Source of the DNA: Parcubacteria group bacterium
GTDB taxonomy: Bacteria > Patescibacteriota > Minisyncoccia > JACPCQ01
NCBI GenBank assembly: GCA_016179715.1
Contig: JACPCQ010000064.1
Span: forward strand, 1 to 27,409
DNA length: 27,409 bases
Reading direction: 5' to 3'
Part shown: piece by piece, positions 21,230-27,409 of the stretch
How the letters are laid out: each line of letters opens with the position of its first letter
Numbering within the stretch: the first letter of the stretch is position 1
Position numbers and translations under genes: made by a program
Notes under the pieces: generated by a model
Databases searched by the model: none
The model's input: only the letters and a program-made list of their open reading frames with translations
Told to the model about the DNA's origin: nothing

Positions 21230-22345
21230 ATGACAGAAAAAATGACCTACGAGAGCGCCGGCGTGAACTACGACGCAATGGATCCGTTCAAGCGGATGGC
21301 GCAACGTGCAGGCCGCGAGACCGCAGGCAACATCAGGAGACTCAACAACGGTGAATTTCAAGGGGTCGAGATGAGCCGCGGAGAGAGCGCGTATCTCATC
21401 GAAACGCCAGATAACTACCTTGCGCATGTCGAGGAAGGGCTCGGTACGAAGAATCTTGTTGCCGACGTGATGTATCGCCTCACCGGCAAGTCGTATTACG
21501 GCCGCATCGCGCAGGACACCGTGGCGATGATCGTGAACGACATGATTACGCTCGGTGCGCTTCCTCTTTCGGTGGCAATGCACCTCGCCGTCAGCGACTC
21601 AAAATGGTTCAACGACGAGAAGCGATGCCACGATCTCGTCGAAGGATGGAAGAACGCCTGCAATCTCGCGCGATGCGTTTGGGGCTGCGGTGAAACTCCG
21701 ACACTCAAGGGCGTTGTTGTGCCGGAAGCAATCGTGCTTTCTGGTTCGGCGTTGGGCCTCGTGAAGCCGAAGGAGCGGTTTATCACCGCCGAAAACATTC
21801 GACATGGCGACGCAATCATTTTCATCGAGAGTTCCGGTATCCATGCGAACGGGCTCACGATGGCACGGAAGATTGCCGACAAGTTGCCTGACGGCTACAT
21901 GACTCGGCTCGACGATGGGCGAACGTACGGGGAGACATTACTCGACCCGACACATATCTACGTCGGACTCGTGGAAGACTGCCTCAACCGCGGTGTCGCC
22001 ATTCACTACGCGGTGAACATCACAGGGCACGGGTGGCGCAAGCTCATGCGGGCGACGCAGCCATTCGCCTATATCATTGAGCGTCTGCCGAAGCAACTCC
22101 CGATTTTCGGCTTCCTACAGAAGCACGGGCCGGTGGACGACACGGAAGCATACGGCAATTTCAATATGGGCGCGGGTTTTGCGTTTTATGTTTCGGAAGC
22201 CGACACAGCCACGGTTCTTGAAGTCGCCGCTTCGCACAAACTTGGCGCGCTTCGCGCCGGATATATTGAGCGAAGCAACGAGAAAAAAGTCGTCATCACG
22301 CCGAAGGGTCTTGAGTACTCCGGCGTAACACTCCGCCTACGCTGA
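21230..22345 (+). CDS. purM: PurM-like phosphoribosylformylglycinamidine cyclo-ligase (AIR synthetase)
   Basis: 371 residues, slightly longer than the ~345 usual. AIR synthetase closes the imidazole ring in purine synthesis, using ATP. Visible landmarks: N-terminal MTYESAGVNYDAMDPFK (5-21); the ATP-binding turn EEGLGTKNLVADV (68-80); DTVAMIVNDMITLGALPL (96-112); SSGIHANGLTMARK (201-214); NITGHGWRKLMRA (263-275), where bacterial enzymes have HITGGG; and YGNFNMGAGFAFYV (308-321). The start is fixed by AAGGA (21218-21222) 7 nt before ATG 21230; an in-frame ATG at 21242 is less likely. No other purine-synthesis gene is present nearby, and composition is GC-rich, which hints at acquisition. A PurM-superfamily relative with another substrate is possible. 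Confidence 0.82.
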   Translation: MTEKMTYESAGVNYDAMDPFKRMAQRAGRETAGNIRRLNNGEFQGVEMSRGESAYLIETPDNYLAHVEEGLGTKNLVADVMYRLTGKSYYGRIAQDTVAMIVNDMITLGALPLSVAMHLAVSDSKWFNDEKRCHDLVEGWKNACNLARCVWGCGETPTLKGVVVPEAIVLSGSALGLVKPKERFITAENIRHGDAIIFIESSGIHANGLTMARKIADKLPDGYMTRLDDGRTYGETLLDPTHIYVGLVEDCLNRGVAIHYAVNITGHGWRKLMRATQPFAYIIERLPKQLPIFGFLQKHGPVDDTEAYGNFNMGAGFAFYVSEADTATVLEVAASHKLGALRAGYIERSNEKKVVITPKGLEYSGVTLRLR

Positions 22346-22380
22346 CTAGCCTTCGCAACCTCACTCCATTTCGCACAAGC

Positions 22381-22425
22381 AAAAAAATTAAGAGCCGCCC
22401 GTTCTGATGAAACGAGGCGGCTCTT
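22381..22425 (-). terminator. Terminator between purM and the convergent hypothetical gene
   Basis: AAGAGCCGCC / GGCGGCTCTT with inner CGTT/AACG. On the minus strand it is followed by AATTTTTTT, so it ends the gene at 22444-22797. It could also slow purM transcripts. Confidence 0.8.
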
Positions 22426-22443
22426 GCGCGTTGTGCCGGAAAA

Positions 22444-22797
22444 TTATTCGCCCGGGCCGGCACCATGAAAAAGCCCGGAAAAAAGTTCTGAAAACTCAAA
22501 GATGCGTTTTTTCTTTCTGTTCTTTCTCCTTCTTGCCGTATCTTCCCGCTCGGTTGCCGCGCGACGCGCCCGAAGCAAGACAATAGATACCTCTTCGGGA
22601 AGTGTTCCGCCGTAGCGCTCCGCCTGACTGCGTAGCGCCATCTCCAGGCGTCCTATCTGATCCGGGGAAGCGTTTGATAATTGTTCGGCTCTCTGCCAAA
22701 GAATTGCTCGCGCTCTTTCAAGCACGCTCTCCGGCGTTGAACAATCGTAGACCGCTCCAATGAGCTTCTCCATCTGCGGGTCGCGGTTATCTTCCAT
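22444..22797 (-). CDS. Hypothetical protein, 117 residues, basic helical
   Basis: I do not recognise the family. It is charged and mostly helical: MEDNRDPQMEKLIGAVYDC, then ERARAILWQRAEQLSNASPDQ and RLEMALRSQAERYGG, a very basic stretch (RRARRAATERED...RRRKNRKKKR) and a hydrophobic end FEFSELFSGLFHGAGPGE. The helical repeats could pair as a coiled coil. The start at ATG 22797 is fixed by GGAGGAGG 5 nt upstream and by a promoter whose transcript would begin near 22833. A longer reading from TTG 22884 starts upstream of the promoter and is rejected. A terminator follows, so it is a single-gene unit. It stands divergent from the next operon. Confidence 0.65.
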   Translation of the reverse strand: MEDNRDPQMEKLIGAVYDCSTPESVLERARAILWQRAEQLSNASPDQIGRLEMALRSQAERYGGTLPEEVSIVLLRARRAATEREDTARRRKNRKKKRIFEFSELFSGLFHGAGPGE

Positions 22798-22839
22798 CGC
22801 TTCCTCCTCCAAAATGTAGAAAGACGCAATCCGTTCTTT

Positions 22840-22868
22840 ATCATATGCAAACACGACCGCAGGGTCAA
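22840..22868 (-). promoter_or_regulatory. Promoter of the 117-residue hypothetical gene
   Basis: On the minus strand TTGACC (22863-22868), spacer 17 nt, TATGAT (22840-22845). The transcript would carry a ~36-nt leader with the GGAGGAGG ribosome site (22802-22810 area). Confidence 0.65.
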
Positions 22869-22909
22869 TGAGGCCTGACAACAAGACGCGCGAACAATGC
22901 CGATTTTCC

Positions 22910-22938
22910 TTGACAAACGATGGGTTTACTGATATACA
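22910..22938 (+). promoter_or_regulatory. Near-consensus promoter of the orphan two-gene operon
   Basis: TTGACA (22910-22915), 17-nt spacer, TATACA (22933-22938). It is the best promoter in the window. Confidence 0.75.
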
Positions 22939-22956
22939 GAAAGTGGTCTTGTTCTA

Positions 22957-22983
22957 GAAAATCCAGCCAAAAAGGGGATTTTC
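22957..22983 (+). other. Hairpin in the 5' leader of the orphan operon
   Basis: GAAAATCC (22957-22964) pairs with GGATTTTC (22976-22983), lying between the promoter and the ribosome site of the first gene. No T-run follows, so it is not a terminator; it may stabilise the mRNA. Confidence 0.5.
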
Positions 22984-23017
22984 ACCATCAACCAGTATCC
23001 AGGAGAAGGAGACGGTC

Positions 23018-23536
23018 ATGGGAAGAAAGCCATCAAACGCGTGGGTAAATTGGGTTCGTGGCAAGCAGCAGAAGCAGCACGACAGGATTTTTGAGGCGTC
23101 CTTCTTCGCTGAATGTGTCAGCAATTGGGATGGAACAGGTGGGTTTGGGTTCTGGGCAAGCCTGCGGCATGTGATGGAAAACCAGCCAGCAGGCTGGAAT
23201 CCCCGCTGCCCATCGCTCGCCATTCCACAGACGTTTTTGTCGTTTGTGGAAGACATCGTCTCCCAAGAGAGCGGCAGGCAAGCGCGGACATCGCTCTTTA
23301 CCGCCCTGGGAACTGATTTACAGCACTCGTTTGGCATCTGCGGCTTTTTGCGCCTCTACTCAAAGAAGGCCATCGTCACTCTGGGAATTGAAGGACGGAA
23401 AGCTTCTCGTCGACAGGTAGATCTCATTATCGGCGAGAGGCATGCCGAGCATCCAGATGAGATGTGGGGCCTGGCATTCCGGGCCGCAAGAAAACTGCTT
23501 GACCCTCCTCCGTACAGAATCCTGTACGAAACATGA
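23018..23536 (+). CDS. Hypothetical protein, 172 residues, first gene of an orphan operon
   Basis: I do not recognise the family. Soluble, tryptophan-rich N-terminal half (NAWVNWVRG, SNWDGTGGFGFWASL, PAGWNP) and a mixed C-terminal half (HSFGICGFLRLYSKKAIVTLGIEGRKASRRQVDLIIGERH). No membrane segment or signal peptide. A strong ribosome site AAGGAG (23006-23011) lies 6 nt before ATG 23018, and a near-consensus promoter lies upstream, so expression is likely. An overlapping minus-strand frame (22954-23337) has no such signals. The composition and strong Shine-Dalgarno signals differ from the core genes, suggesting acquisition. Confidence 0.7.
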   Translation: MGRKPSNAWVNWVRGKQQKQHDRIFEASFFAECVSNWDGTGGFGFWASLRHVMENQPAGWNPRCPSLAIPQTFLSFVEDIVSQESGRQARTSLFTALGTDLQHSFGICGFLRLYSKKAIVTLGIEGRKASRRQVDLIIGERHAEHPDEMWGLAFRAARKLLDPPPYRILYET

Positions 23537-23555
23537 AAAAAGAAGGGAAAGAGAA

Positions 23556-23804
23556 ATGGAAAAAACCTTCATTTTTCGGTGCCGTAATCCAGAATGCGGC
23601 GATACCGTTGTAGAAAAGAGGACGTTTCTCGATGGTATCATTTTGTCTCCTGCGAAGCAGGAAACACTCGAGAAAGAGCTGGGGAAAGAGAATGTGGCAG
23701 GGGCACGATTTGATTCCGAGGTCTGCCCGAACTGCTCCGACATGCCCCAGCGCAGAGGAAGGCTCCACATTCTTCACACCAGGGCAAAGTGTTGCCCGGC
23801 ATAG
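23556..23804 (+). CDS. Small putative zinc-ribbon protein, second gene of the orphan operon
   Basis: 82 residues. C9-x4-C14 near the start (FRCRNPECGD) and C57-x2-C60 (EVCPNCSD) could form a four-Cys zinc site; C79 and C80 lie near the end. Between them is a charged stretch (SPAKQETLEKELGKEN). I recognise no specific family. AAGGGA (23543-23548) lies 7 nt before ATG 23556, and the gap to the preceding stop is 19 nt, so it is the second gene of the same transcript. A perfect 12-bp terminator stem follows. Confidence 0.65.
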   Translation: MEKTFIFRCRNPECGDTVVEKRTFLDGIILSPAKQETLEKELGKENVAGARFDSEVCPNCSDMPQRRGRLHILHTRAKCCPA

Positions 23805-23828
23805 CCGCACAGCCCCGCCCTGTCGCAC

Positions 23829-23862
23829 GCACCCTGTCAGCATTGTCTGGCAGGGTGCTTCT
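23829..23862 (+). terminator. Terminator of the orphan operon
   Basis: GCACCCTGTCAG pairs fully with CTGGCAGGGTGC (one G-T pair) around a 6-nt loop, followed by TTCTCATTT. Confidence 0.75.
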
Positions 23863-23884
23863 CATTTGCGGGTAAACCAAACAA

Positions 23885-23912
23885 TTGCACTCCGGCGCTT
23901 TTATGCTACACT
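23885..23912 (+). promoter_or_regulatory. Promoter of infC-rpmI-rplT
   Basis: TTGCAC (23885-23890), 16-nt spacer, TACACT (23907-23912) with TG one base upstream (extended -10). The GTG start lies 9 nt after the -10 box, leaving a leader of about 0-3 nt. Confidence 0.65.
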
Positions 23913-23921
23913 GATATCGTA

Positions 23922-24569
23922 GTGAAACCAGGAAGACCAGGAAGCGCGGATTCCCCGCGCATCAACAATCAGATACGCGCAACTTCTCTCCGTGTCATTG
24001 ACGACCAGGGCAGCAATCTGGGCGTCATTGAACTGGAACAGGCGCTCGCGCTCGCGCGTGAACGCGGTCTTGATCTCATTGAAATTGCGCCGACCGCAAA
24101 CCCGCCTGTTGCAAAAATCATGGATTATGGTAAATTCCTGTATGTTGAGGAAAAGAAGCGAAAAAAAGGCACAAAAACTGCTCGTAGCGAGATAAAGGAG
24201 GTGCGCATTGGCATTAACACTTCTCCGCACGATTTGGAGCTAAAAGCCAAGCGGGCAATCGCGTTTCTTGAGGAGGGGCACCGCATAAAAGTTGAGTTGA
24301 TGTTACGAGGACGGGCAAAATATCTTGACGAACAATTTATCAGAGGACGAGTAGAGCGCTTGCTTACTCAAATCAGCACTCCTTTCATCATAAGCGAAGA
24401 GTTGCGCAAAGGGCCGCGGGGCCGTCATCTTGTTATTGAACGCTCCAGCGCAAAAAAGAAGGCCGCACCAAGGCCAACCACAAACAATCACGCACATGCC
24501 GGGGAAAACAAACAAATCGTTTCAGAAACGCCTGAAGCTCACCGCACGCAAGAAGGTACTGCGGCGTAA
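23922..24569 (+). CDS. infC: Translation initiation factor IF-3
   Basis: Binds the 30S subunit, prevents premature 50S joining and checks the start codon. 215 residues, longer than the usual ~180. IF3-N is about 10-85 (INNQIRATSLRVIDDQGSNLG...DLIEIAPTANPPVAKIMDYGKFLYVEEKK) and IF3-C is about 90-175 (KEVRIGINTSPHDLELKAKRAIAFLEEGHRIKVELMLRGR). The last ~40 residues (AKKKAAPRPTTNN...EGTAA) are a low-complexity tail whose DNA also encodes the start of rpmI in another frame. The start is GTG 23922, with no ribosome site and a promoter directly upstream; E. coli infC uses AUU with autocontrol, so regulation must differ here. Confidence 0.96.
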   Translation: MKPGRPGSADSPRINNQIRATSLRVIDDQGSNLGVIELEQALALARERGLDLIEIAPTANPPVAKIMDYGKFLYVEEKKRKKGTKTARSEIKEVRIGINTSPHDLELKAKRAIAFLEEGHRIKVELMLRGRAKYLDEQFIRGRVERLLTQISTPFIISEELRKGPRGRHLVIERSSAKKKAAPRPTTNNHAHAGENKQIVSETPEAHRTQEGTAA

Positions 24570-24693
24570 GCCCGGGCAAAATCACTTCAACGCAAAAACG
24601 GAGCGTTCAAAACAACTCCAACAGAAAGGGTGGGTTCCGTTTTGTGTCAGGCAAAGAGACCTGAAACGCAATCTGCCATTCGGTAAGATATAA
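24496..24693 (+). CDS. rpmI: 50S ribosomal protein L35
   Basis: 65 residues, very basic: MPGKTNKSFQKRLKLTARKK, then VLRRKPGQNHFNAKTERSKQ, the usual L35 layout and length. The ATG at 24496 lies inside infC, giving a 74-nt overlap in a different frame (+1 relative to infC). No Shine-Dalgarno precedes it, so it probably relies on ribosomes translating infC. It sits in the conserved infC-rpmI-rplT order. Confidence 0.93.
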   Translation: MPGKTNKSFQKRLKLTARKKVLRRKPGQNHFNAKTERSKQLQQKGWVPFCVRQRDLKRNLPFGKI

Positions 24694-24709
24694 TTTTTTC
24701 ACTTACAAC

Positions 24710-25066
24710 ATGACACGGGTTAAACGAGGAACAACAGCAACGAAACGCCGCCGCAACGTGCTCAAGATGACCAAGGGGTATCGTTGGGGGCGCAAATCAA
24801 AAGAACGCTCTGCGCGTGAGGCGATTTTGCATGCGGGCGTGCACGCGTTTCACGACCGCCGAAAGAAGAAGCGCAACTTCCGCAAGCTTTGGCAGATAAA
24901 AATTAACGCCGCTTCCCGCGCAAACGGCGTCTCCTATAGCGTACTCATACACCGGCTAAAATCGGCAAACATCACGCTCAACAGAAAAATGCTCGCAGAA
25001 CTTGCCGAGCATCATCCGGAAGCGTTTGCCGCAGTGCTCAACCAGTTGCCGCCCGCAAAAAAATAG
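24710..25066 (+). CDS. rplT: 50S ribosomal protein L20
   Basis: 118 residues, normal length. The N-terminus MTRVKRGTTATKRRRNVLKMTKGYRWGRK and the central DRRKKKRNFRKLWQIKINAASRANGVSYS are diagnostic. L20 is an early 23S assembly protein and in many bacteria represses this operon by binding its mRNA; no such binding site was recognised here. It starts 16 nt after rpmI with no clear ribosome site. It converges with the ZIP gene, whose stop lies 4 nt away. Confidence 0.97.
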   Translation: MTRVKRGTTATKRRRNVLKMTKGYRWGRKSKERSAREAILHAGVHAFHDRRKKKRNFRKLWQIKINAASRANGVSYSVLIHRLKSANITLNRKMLAELAEHHPEAFAAVLNQLPPAKK

Positions 25067-25070
25067 CGCG

Positions 25071-25814
25071 CTAGAGAATAGCATTTCCTGCCGCTATCAA
25101 AAAGATGCCCAGCAACACCAAGAAGACCTCAAATACAAACGTGGTCTTTTTTTGTGCGTGACGGTGCAGTTCCGGAACAAGATCGGACGCCGCAATATAA
25201 AGAAAATTCCCCGCCACAAGCCCCAGCGCCGGACCGATAAGCTGCTGGAACGCAAATCGCGAAACAATTGTGTATGCCAAGAGCGCGCCCAAAACCGTGG
25301 TCAGTGCGACAAGAAAGTTATAAAAAACTACTTTACGTCGGCTAAATCCGCTGTGCAACAGCACAATGAAATCCCCTATCTCCTGCGGCAATTCGTGTAG
25401 GAGTACGGCAAAGGTTGTAACAAGCCCGAGATGCAAATCAACGAGAAATGCAAGCGTAATGATAACGCCATCAATAAAATTATGCACGGCATCCCCAAAA
25501 AGCACCAAGTATCCCACCGCATGCACCGAGCATTCGCCCTCATGACAATGGTAATAAAAAAGCGCGCGCTCCAACACGAAAAACAAAAGGAAACCCGCAA
25601 GCGTCCAGGAAAATACAGTATTAGCCGTTGCCGCTTCCAGCGCCTCCGGAAAGATGTCAAGAAAAATAACTCCTAAAAGCGTGCCCACCGAGAGACTCAA
25701 GAAAAAATGGGCGAAGCGCTTCATGCGTTCTTCGCCGAGAAAAACTAAACTGCGTCCAACAAGCGAAACAATGCTTTCGGCAAGACTCGCGCCGATAATC
25801 CACAAAAGTGTCAT
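25071..25814 (-). CDS. ZIP family divalent metal transporter
   Basis: Integral membrane protein of 247 residues that imports zinc or another divalent metal, with about eight hydrophobic helices. The metal-binding helices show DAVHNFIDGVIIT (109-120) and LLHELPQEIGDFIVLLHSG (138-155), the HN..DG and HE..QE signatures of the family. A His/Cys/Glu cluster YYHCHEGECSVH (87-98) lies in the loop before helix 4 and may sense metal. The true start is ATG 25814; the longer open frame to 26099 runs antisense through the neighbouring gene and is rejected. It begins 4 nt after the alkyltransferase stop. Confidence 0.92.
   Translation of the reverse strand: MTLLWIIGASLAESIVSLVGRSLVFLGEERMKRFAHFFLSLSVGTLLGVIFLDIFPEALEAATANTVFSWTLAGFLLFFVLERALFYYHCHEGECSVHAVGYLVLFGDAVHNFIDGVIITLAFLVDLHLGLVTTFAVLLHELPQEIGDFIVLLHSGFSRRKVVFYNFLVALTTVLGALLAYTIVSRFAFQQLIGPALGLVAGNFLYIAASDLVPELHRHAQKKTTFVFEVFLVLLGIFLIAAGNAIL
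25123..25153 (+). terminator. Possible terminator of rplT inside the convergent ZIP gene
   Basis: AAGACC (25123-25128) and GGTCTT (25143-25148) with a following T7 run. Short stem, 57 nt after the rplT stop, inside the 3' end of the opposite gene. Confidence 0.4.
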
Positions 25815-25818
25815 GGAG

Positions 25819-26112
25819 TTATTGTAGGATATGTTCCGCCCCCACACAATTGCCGCGGATGACAACTCCCTCGCGGCGCAGCCTCCGGACTTTTTCACGC
25901 GTGCCGTCGCGAAACCCGCCCACATGCCCGTCTTTGCGCACCACACGATGACACGGAACGCGCGAGGAGCGGTTGTTGCCCAAGACGTTCCCGACATATC
26001 GCGCCGCTTTCGGCACTCCCGCCTTTCTTGCAACATACGTGTATGTTGCAACTTTTCCGCGAGGAATGGACCGGACAATGTGAAAAATTCGTTGCGCACG
26101 GCTATCGTACAT
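25819..26112 (-). CDS. Methylated-DNA-protein cysteine methyltransferase, minimal one-domain form
   Basis: 97 residues, only the C-terminal DNA-binding/active-site domain of the Ogt/Ada-C family. It contains IPRGKVATYTYVARKAGVP (16-34), RYVGNVLGNNRSSRVPCHRVV (38-58) with the acceptor cysteine C54 in PCHRV, and HVGGFRDG (63-70). Because the cysteine is kept, it should be a real O6-alkylguanine acceptor and not an alkyltransferase-like protein, where this residue is Trp or another. The N-terminal domain of longer Ogt proteins is absent. It is between polX and the ZIP transporter on the same strand (86 nt and 4 nt spacing). Confidence 0.9.
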   Translation of the reverse strand: MYDSRAQRIFHIVRSIPRGKVATYTYVARKAGVPKAARYVGNVLGNNRSSRVPCHRVVRKDGHVGGFRDGTREKVRRLRREGVVIRGNCVGAEHILQ

Positions 26113-26149
26113 ATCAGGAAAAGGATGGGCTATGTGGAAATTCGCTTGC

Positions 26150-26184
26150 TTGGAAATTGTTTGGAAATTTGGTATTTGGAAATT
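26150..26184. repeat. Three copies of TTGGAAATT
   Basis: Copies at 26150-26158, 26161-26169 and 26176-26184, with a degenerate fourth at about 26134. They lie in the gap between polX and the alkyltransferase gene. Confidence 0.6.
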
Positions 26185-26198
26185 GTGAATTATTTACG

Positions 26199-27409
26199 TT
26201 ACCATTTCCTTTTCTCCTTCGGCTTTCGCAATTCCCGCAACAGTTTTCCGAGAGGGAGCGTATTGATGATATGTTTTTTCTCACACCATCCTCTGCGCGC
26301 CTGTCCCACCCCGTATTGCATAACGCTAAATTGCGCGGCTGCGTGCGCATCGGTATCAATAGCAAATTTTATTCCCTGTGCGCGGGCTTCGCGAATATAT
26401 TTATCGTGCAAATCAAGCCGGTCGGGTATCGCGTCAATCTCAAGAACAGTGCGGGTACGGCGCGCCGCTTTAAAAATTTCCTGCATATCAAGCGCGAGAG
26501 GTTCTCGGCGCCCGATAAGGCGTCCGGTCGGGTGAAAAAGAATGTCCACATGCGGGTTTTCCATCGCACGGATTATGCGCGCGGTTTGCGCTTTTTCAGA
26601 CAGATGAAAGTACGAATGCACCGCAGCTCCAGCGACATCCAATTGAGCAAGCACGCTGTCGTGAATGTCCAGCCCTCCGTCTTTTGTAATATTCACCTCC
26701 GCACCTTTCAATATCCGGATGCCGAGCTTTTTTTTATTCAGACGATCAATCGCGCGCATCTGCCGCAGGAGTTTTTTCTCATCCGCACCTCCGGTCATTG
26801 CAAGTCCTCGCGTATGGTCAGTAACGGCGATGTATTCCCACCCGCGCGTTTTTGCCTCGCGCGCCATCTCCTCAATGCTGTCTGCTCCATCCGTCCAGTC
26901 CGTCTGTGTCTGCAAATCCCCAACAATATCGCCGAACTCTACCAGTCGCGGAATGTGTTTTTTGCGTGCAAGTTCAATCTCCCCCACATCCAGCCGCATC
27001 TCGGGCGGCATCCAGGACAAGCCGAGTTTGCGGTAAATTTCTTCTTCCGTGCGTCCTGCAATTTTGCGCTTCTTTTTAAAAAGTCCGTATTCATTTAACT
27101 TATATCCCTTGGCAACAGCGATTTTTCGTAACGCAACATTGTGCGCCTTGTTTCCCGTAAAATATTGGAGTGCGGCGCCAAAAGATTCTTCCCCTACAAC
27201 ACGCAAATCCGCATCAATGCCCGTGCGGAGGCGCACGTTTGTTTTTGTTTTTCCGCGCCCGTATACATGCTCTACTTCGGGCATACGCACAAATACTTCC
27301 ATCACACGCTCGGGTTGTTCCGCAGCGACAAGAAAATCCAGATCGCCGACTGTTTCTTCCCACCGGCGCGCGGAACCCGCAAGTGTCACCGCCCGCACTC
27401 CGGCGATTT
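26199..27409 (-). CDS. polX: Family X DNA polymerase with C-terminal PHP domain (5' end beyond window)
   Basis: Gap-filling polymerase of base-excision repair. The visible ~403 residues start inside the palm: LAGSARRWEETVGDLDFLV holds two catalytic Asp in GDLD, and GIDADLRVV gives the third. The FTGNKAHNVALRKIA and thumb segment follow, then the PHP domain from about VEFGDIVGDLQTQTDWTDG. PHP metal ligands kept are TDHT, KGAEVNI, AAVHSYFH, LFHPTG and IDTDAH, but the first motif, HxH in most PHP exonucleases, is QTQ. The helix-hairpin-helix N-terminus is outside the window. Its end is 86 nt before the alkyltransferase gene, so a repair-related unit is plausible. Confidence 0.94.
   Translation of the reverse strand, partial: IAGVRAVTLAGSARRWEETVGDLDFLVAAEQPERVMEVFVRMPEVEHVYGRGKTKTNVRLRTGIDADLRVVGEESFGAALQYFTGNKAHNVALRKIAVAKGYKLNEYGLFKKKRKIAGRTEEEIYRKLGLSWMPPEMRLDVGEIELARKKHIPRLVEFGDIVGDLQTQTDWTDGADSIEEMAREAKTRGWEYIAVTDHTRGLAMTGGADEKKLLRQMRAIDRLNKKKLGIRILKGAEVNITKDGGLDIHDSVLAQLDVAGAAVHSYFHLSEKAQTARIIRAMENPHVDILFHPTGRLIGRREPLALDMQEIFKAARRTRTVLEIDAIPDRLDLHDKYIREARAQGIKFAIDTDAHAAAQFSVMQYGVGQARRGWCEKKHIINTLPLGKLLRELRKPKEKRKW

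Noticed and set aside
22798..22884. N-terminal extension of the 117-residue hypothetical protein from TTG 22884
   Set aside because: The extension starts upstream of the mapped-looking promoter (-10 at 22840-22845), while ATG 22797 has a strong ribosome site.
22954..23337. Minus-strand 127-codon frame opposite the orphan operon
   Set aside because: The plus strand has promoter, two ribosome sites and a terminator; the minus frame has none of these.
25815..26099. N-terminal extension of the ZIP transporter
   Set aside because: It overlaps the alkyltransferase gene on the same strand in another frame, and the transporter's first helix begins at the ATG at 25814.

Overview
The window looks like a piece of a small, streamlined bacterial genome of the Candidate Phyla Radiation (Patescibacteria), probably a Parcubacteria-type lineage. 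The reasons are a clostridial-style IleRS with extra insertions, a dimeric GlyRS next to a large single-pass surface protein, a PolX whose PHP motif HxH is replaced by QxQ, several genes that seem to be transcribed without a leader, and GC-rich palindromes scattered between genes. The placement is inference; no 16S rRNA gene is present.

Layout. Positions 1-12534 are a minus-strand housekeeping block holding four aminoacyl-tRNA synthetases. Reading along the minus strand: argS, ileS, recO; then a surface protein and glyS, closed by a terminator; then an M16 protease, an AI-2E-type permease and the start of metG, which runs off the left edge. IleRS carries a complete histidine-phosphatase domain inside its catalytic core. 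Divergently, smpB (12597-13055) is followed by the tmRNA gene ssrA (13275-13666), so both partners of the trans-translation ribosome-rescue system sit together. The tmRNA encodes an unusual 26-residue tag ending in PSYA.

From 13667 to about 23900 lies an accessory region. It starts with a hairpin-dense array in which the tmRNA 3' end is repeated three times about 198 bp apart. It continues with a NYN-domain nuclease-like protein, a methyltransferase/AlkD pair, a Fic protein, a secreted subtilisin, a Nudix-like protein, a lone PurM-like synthase and three orphan hypotheticals. Base composition changes several times (AT-rich at about 14200-18000, GC-rich at about 20200-22350), as expected for a mosaic acquired downstream of tmRNA, a common integration site. 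No integrase is visible.

Positions 23922-25066 return to the core with infC-rpmI-rplT on the plus strand, facing a minus-strand group at the right edge: polX (5' end missing), a one-domain alkylguanine-DNA methyltransferase and a ZIP metal transporter. With AlkD, this gives the window three base-damage repair functions.

The most noteworthy items are the IleRS-phosphatase fusion, the tmRNA 3'-end array, the tmRNA tag, the repeated evidence for leaderless mRNAs, and the start of rpmI inside infC.
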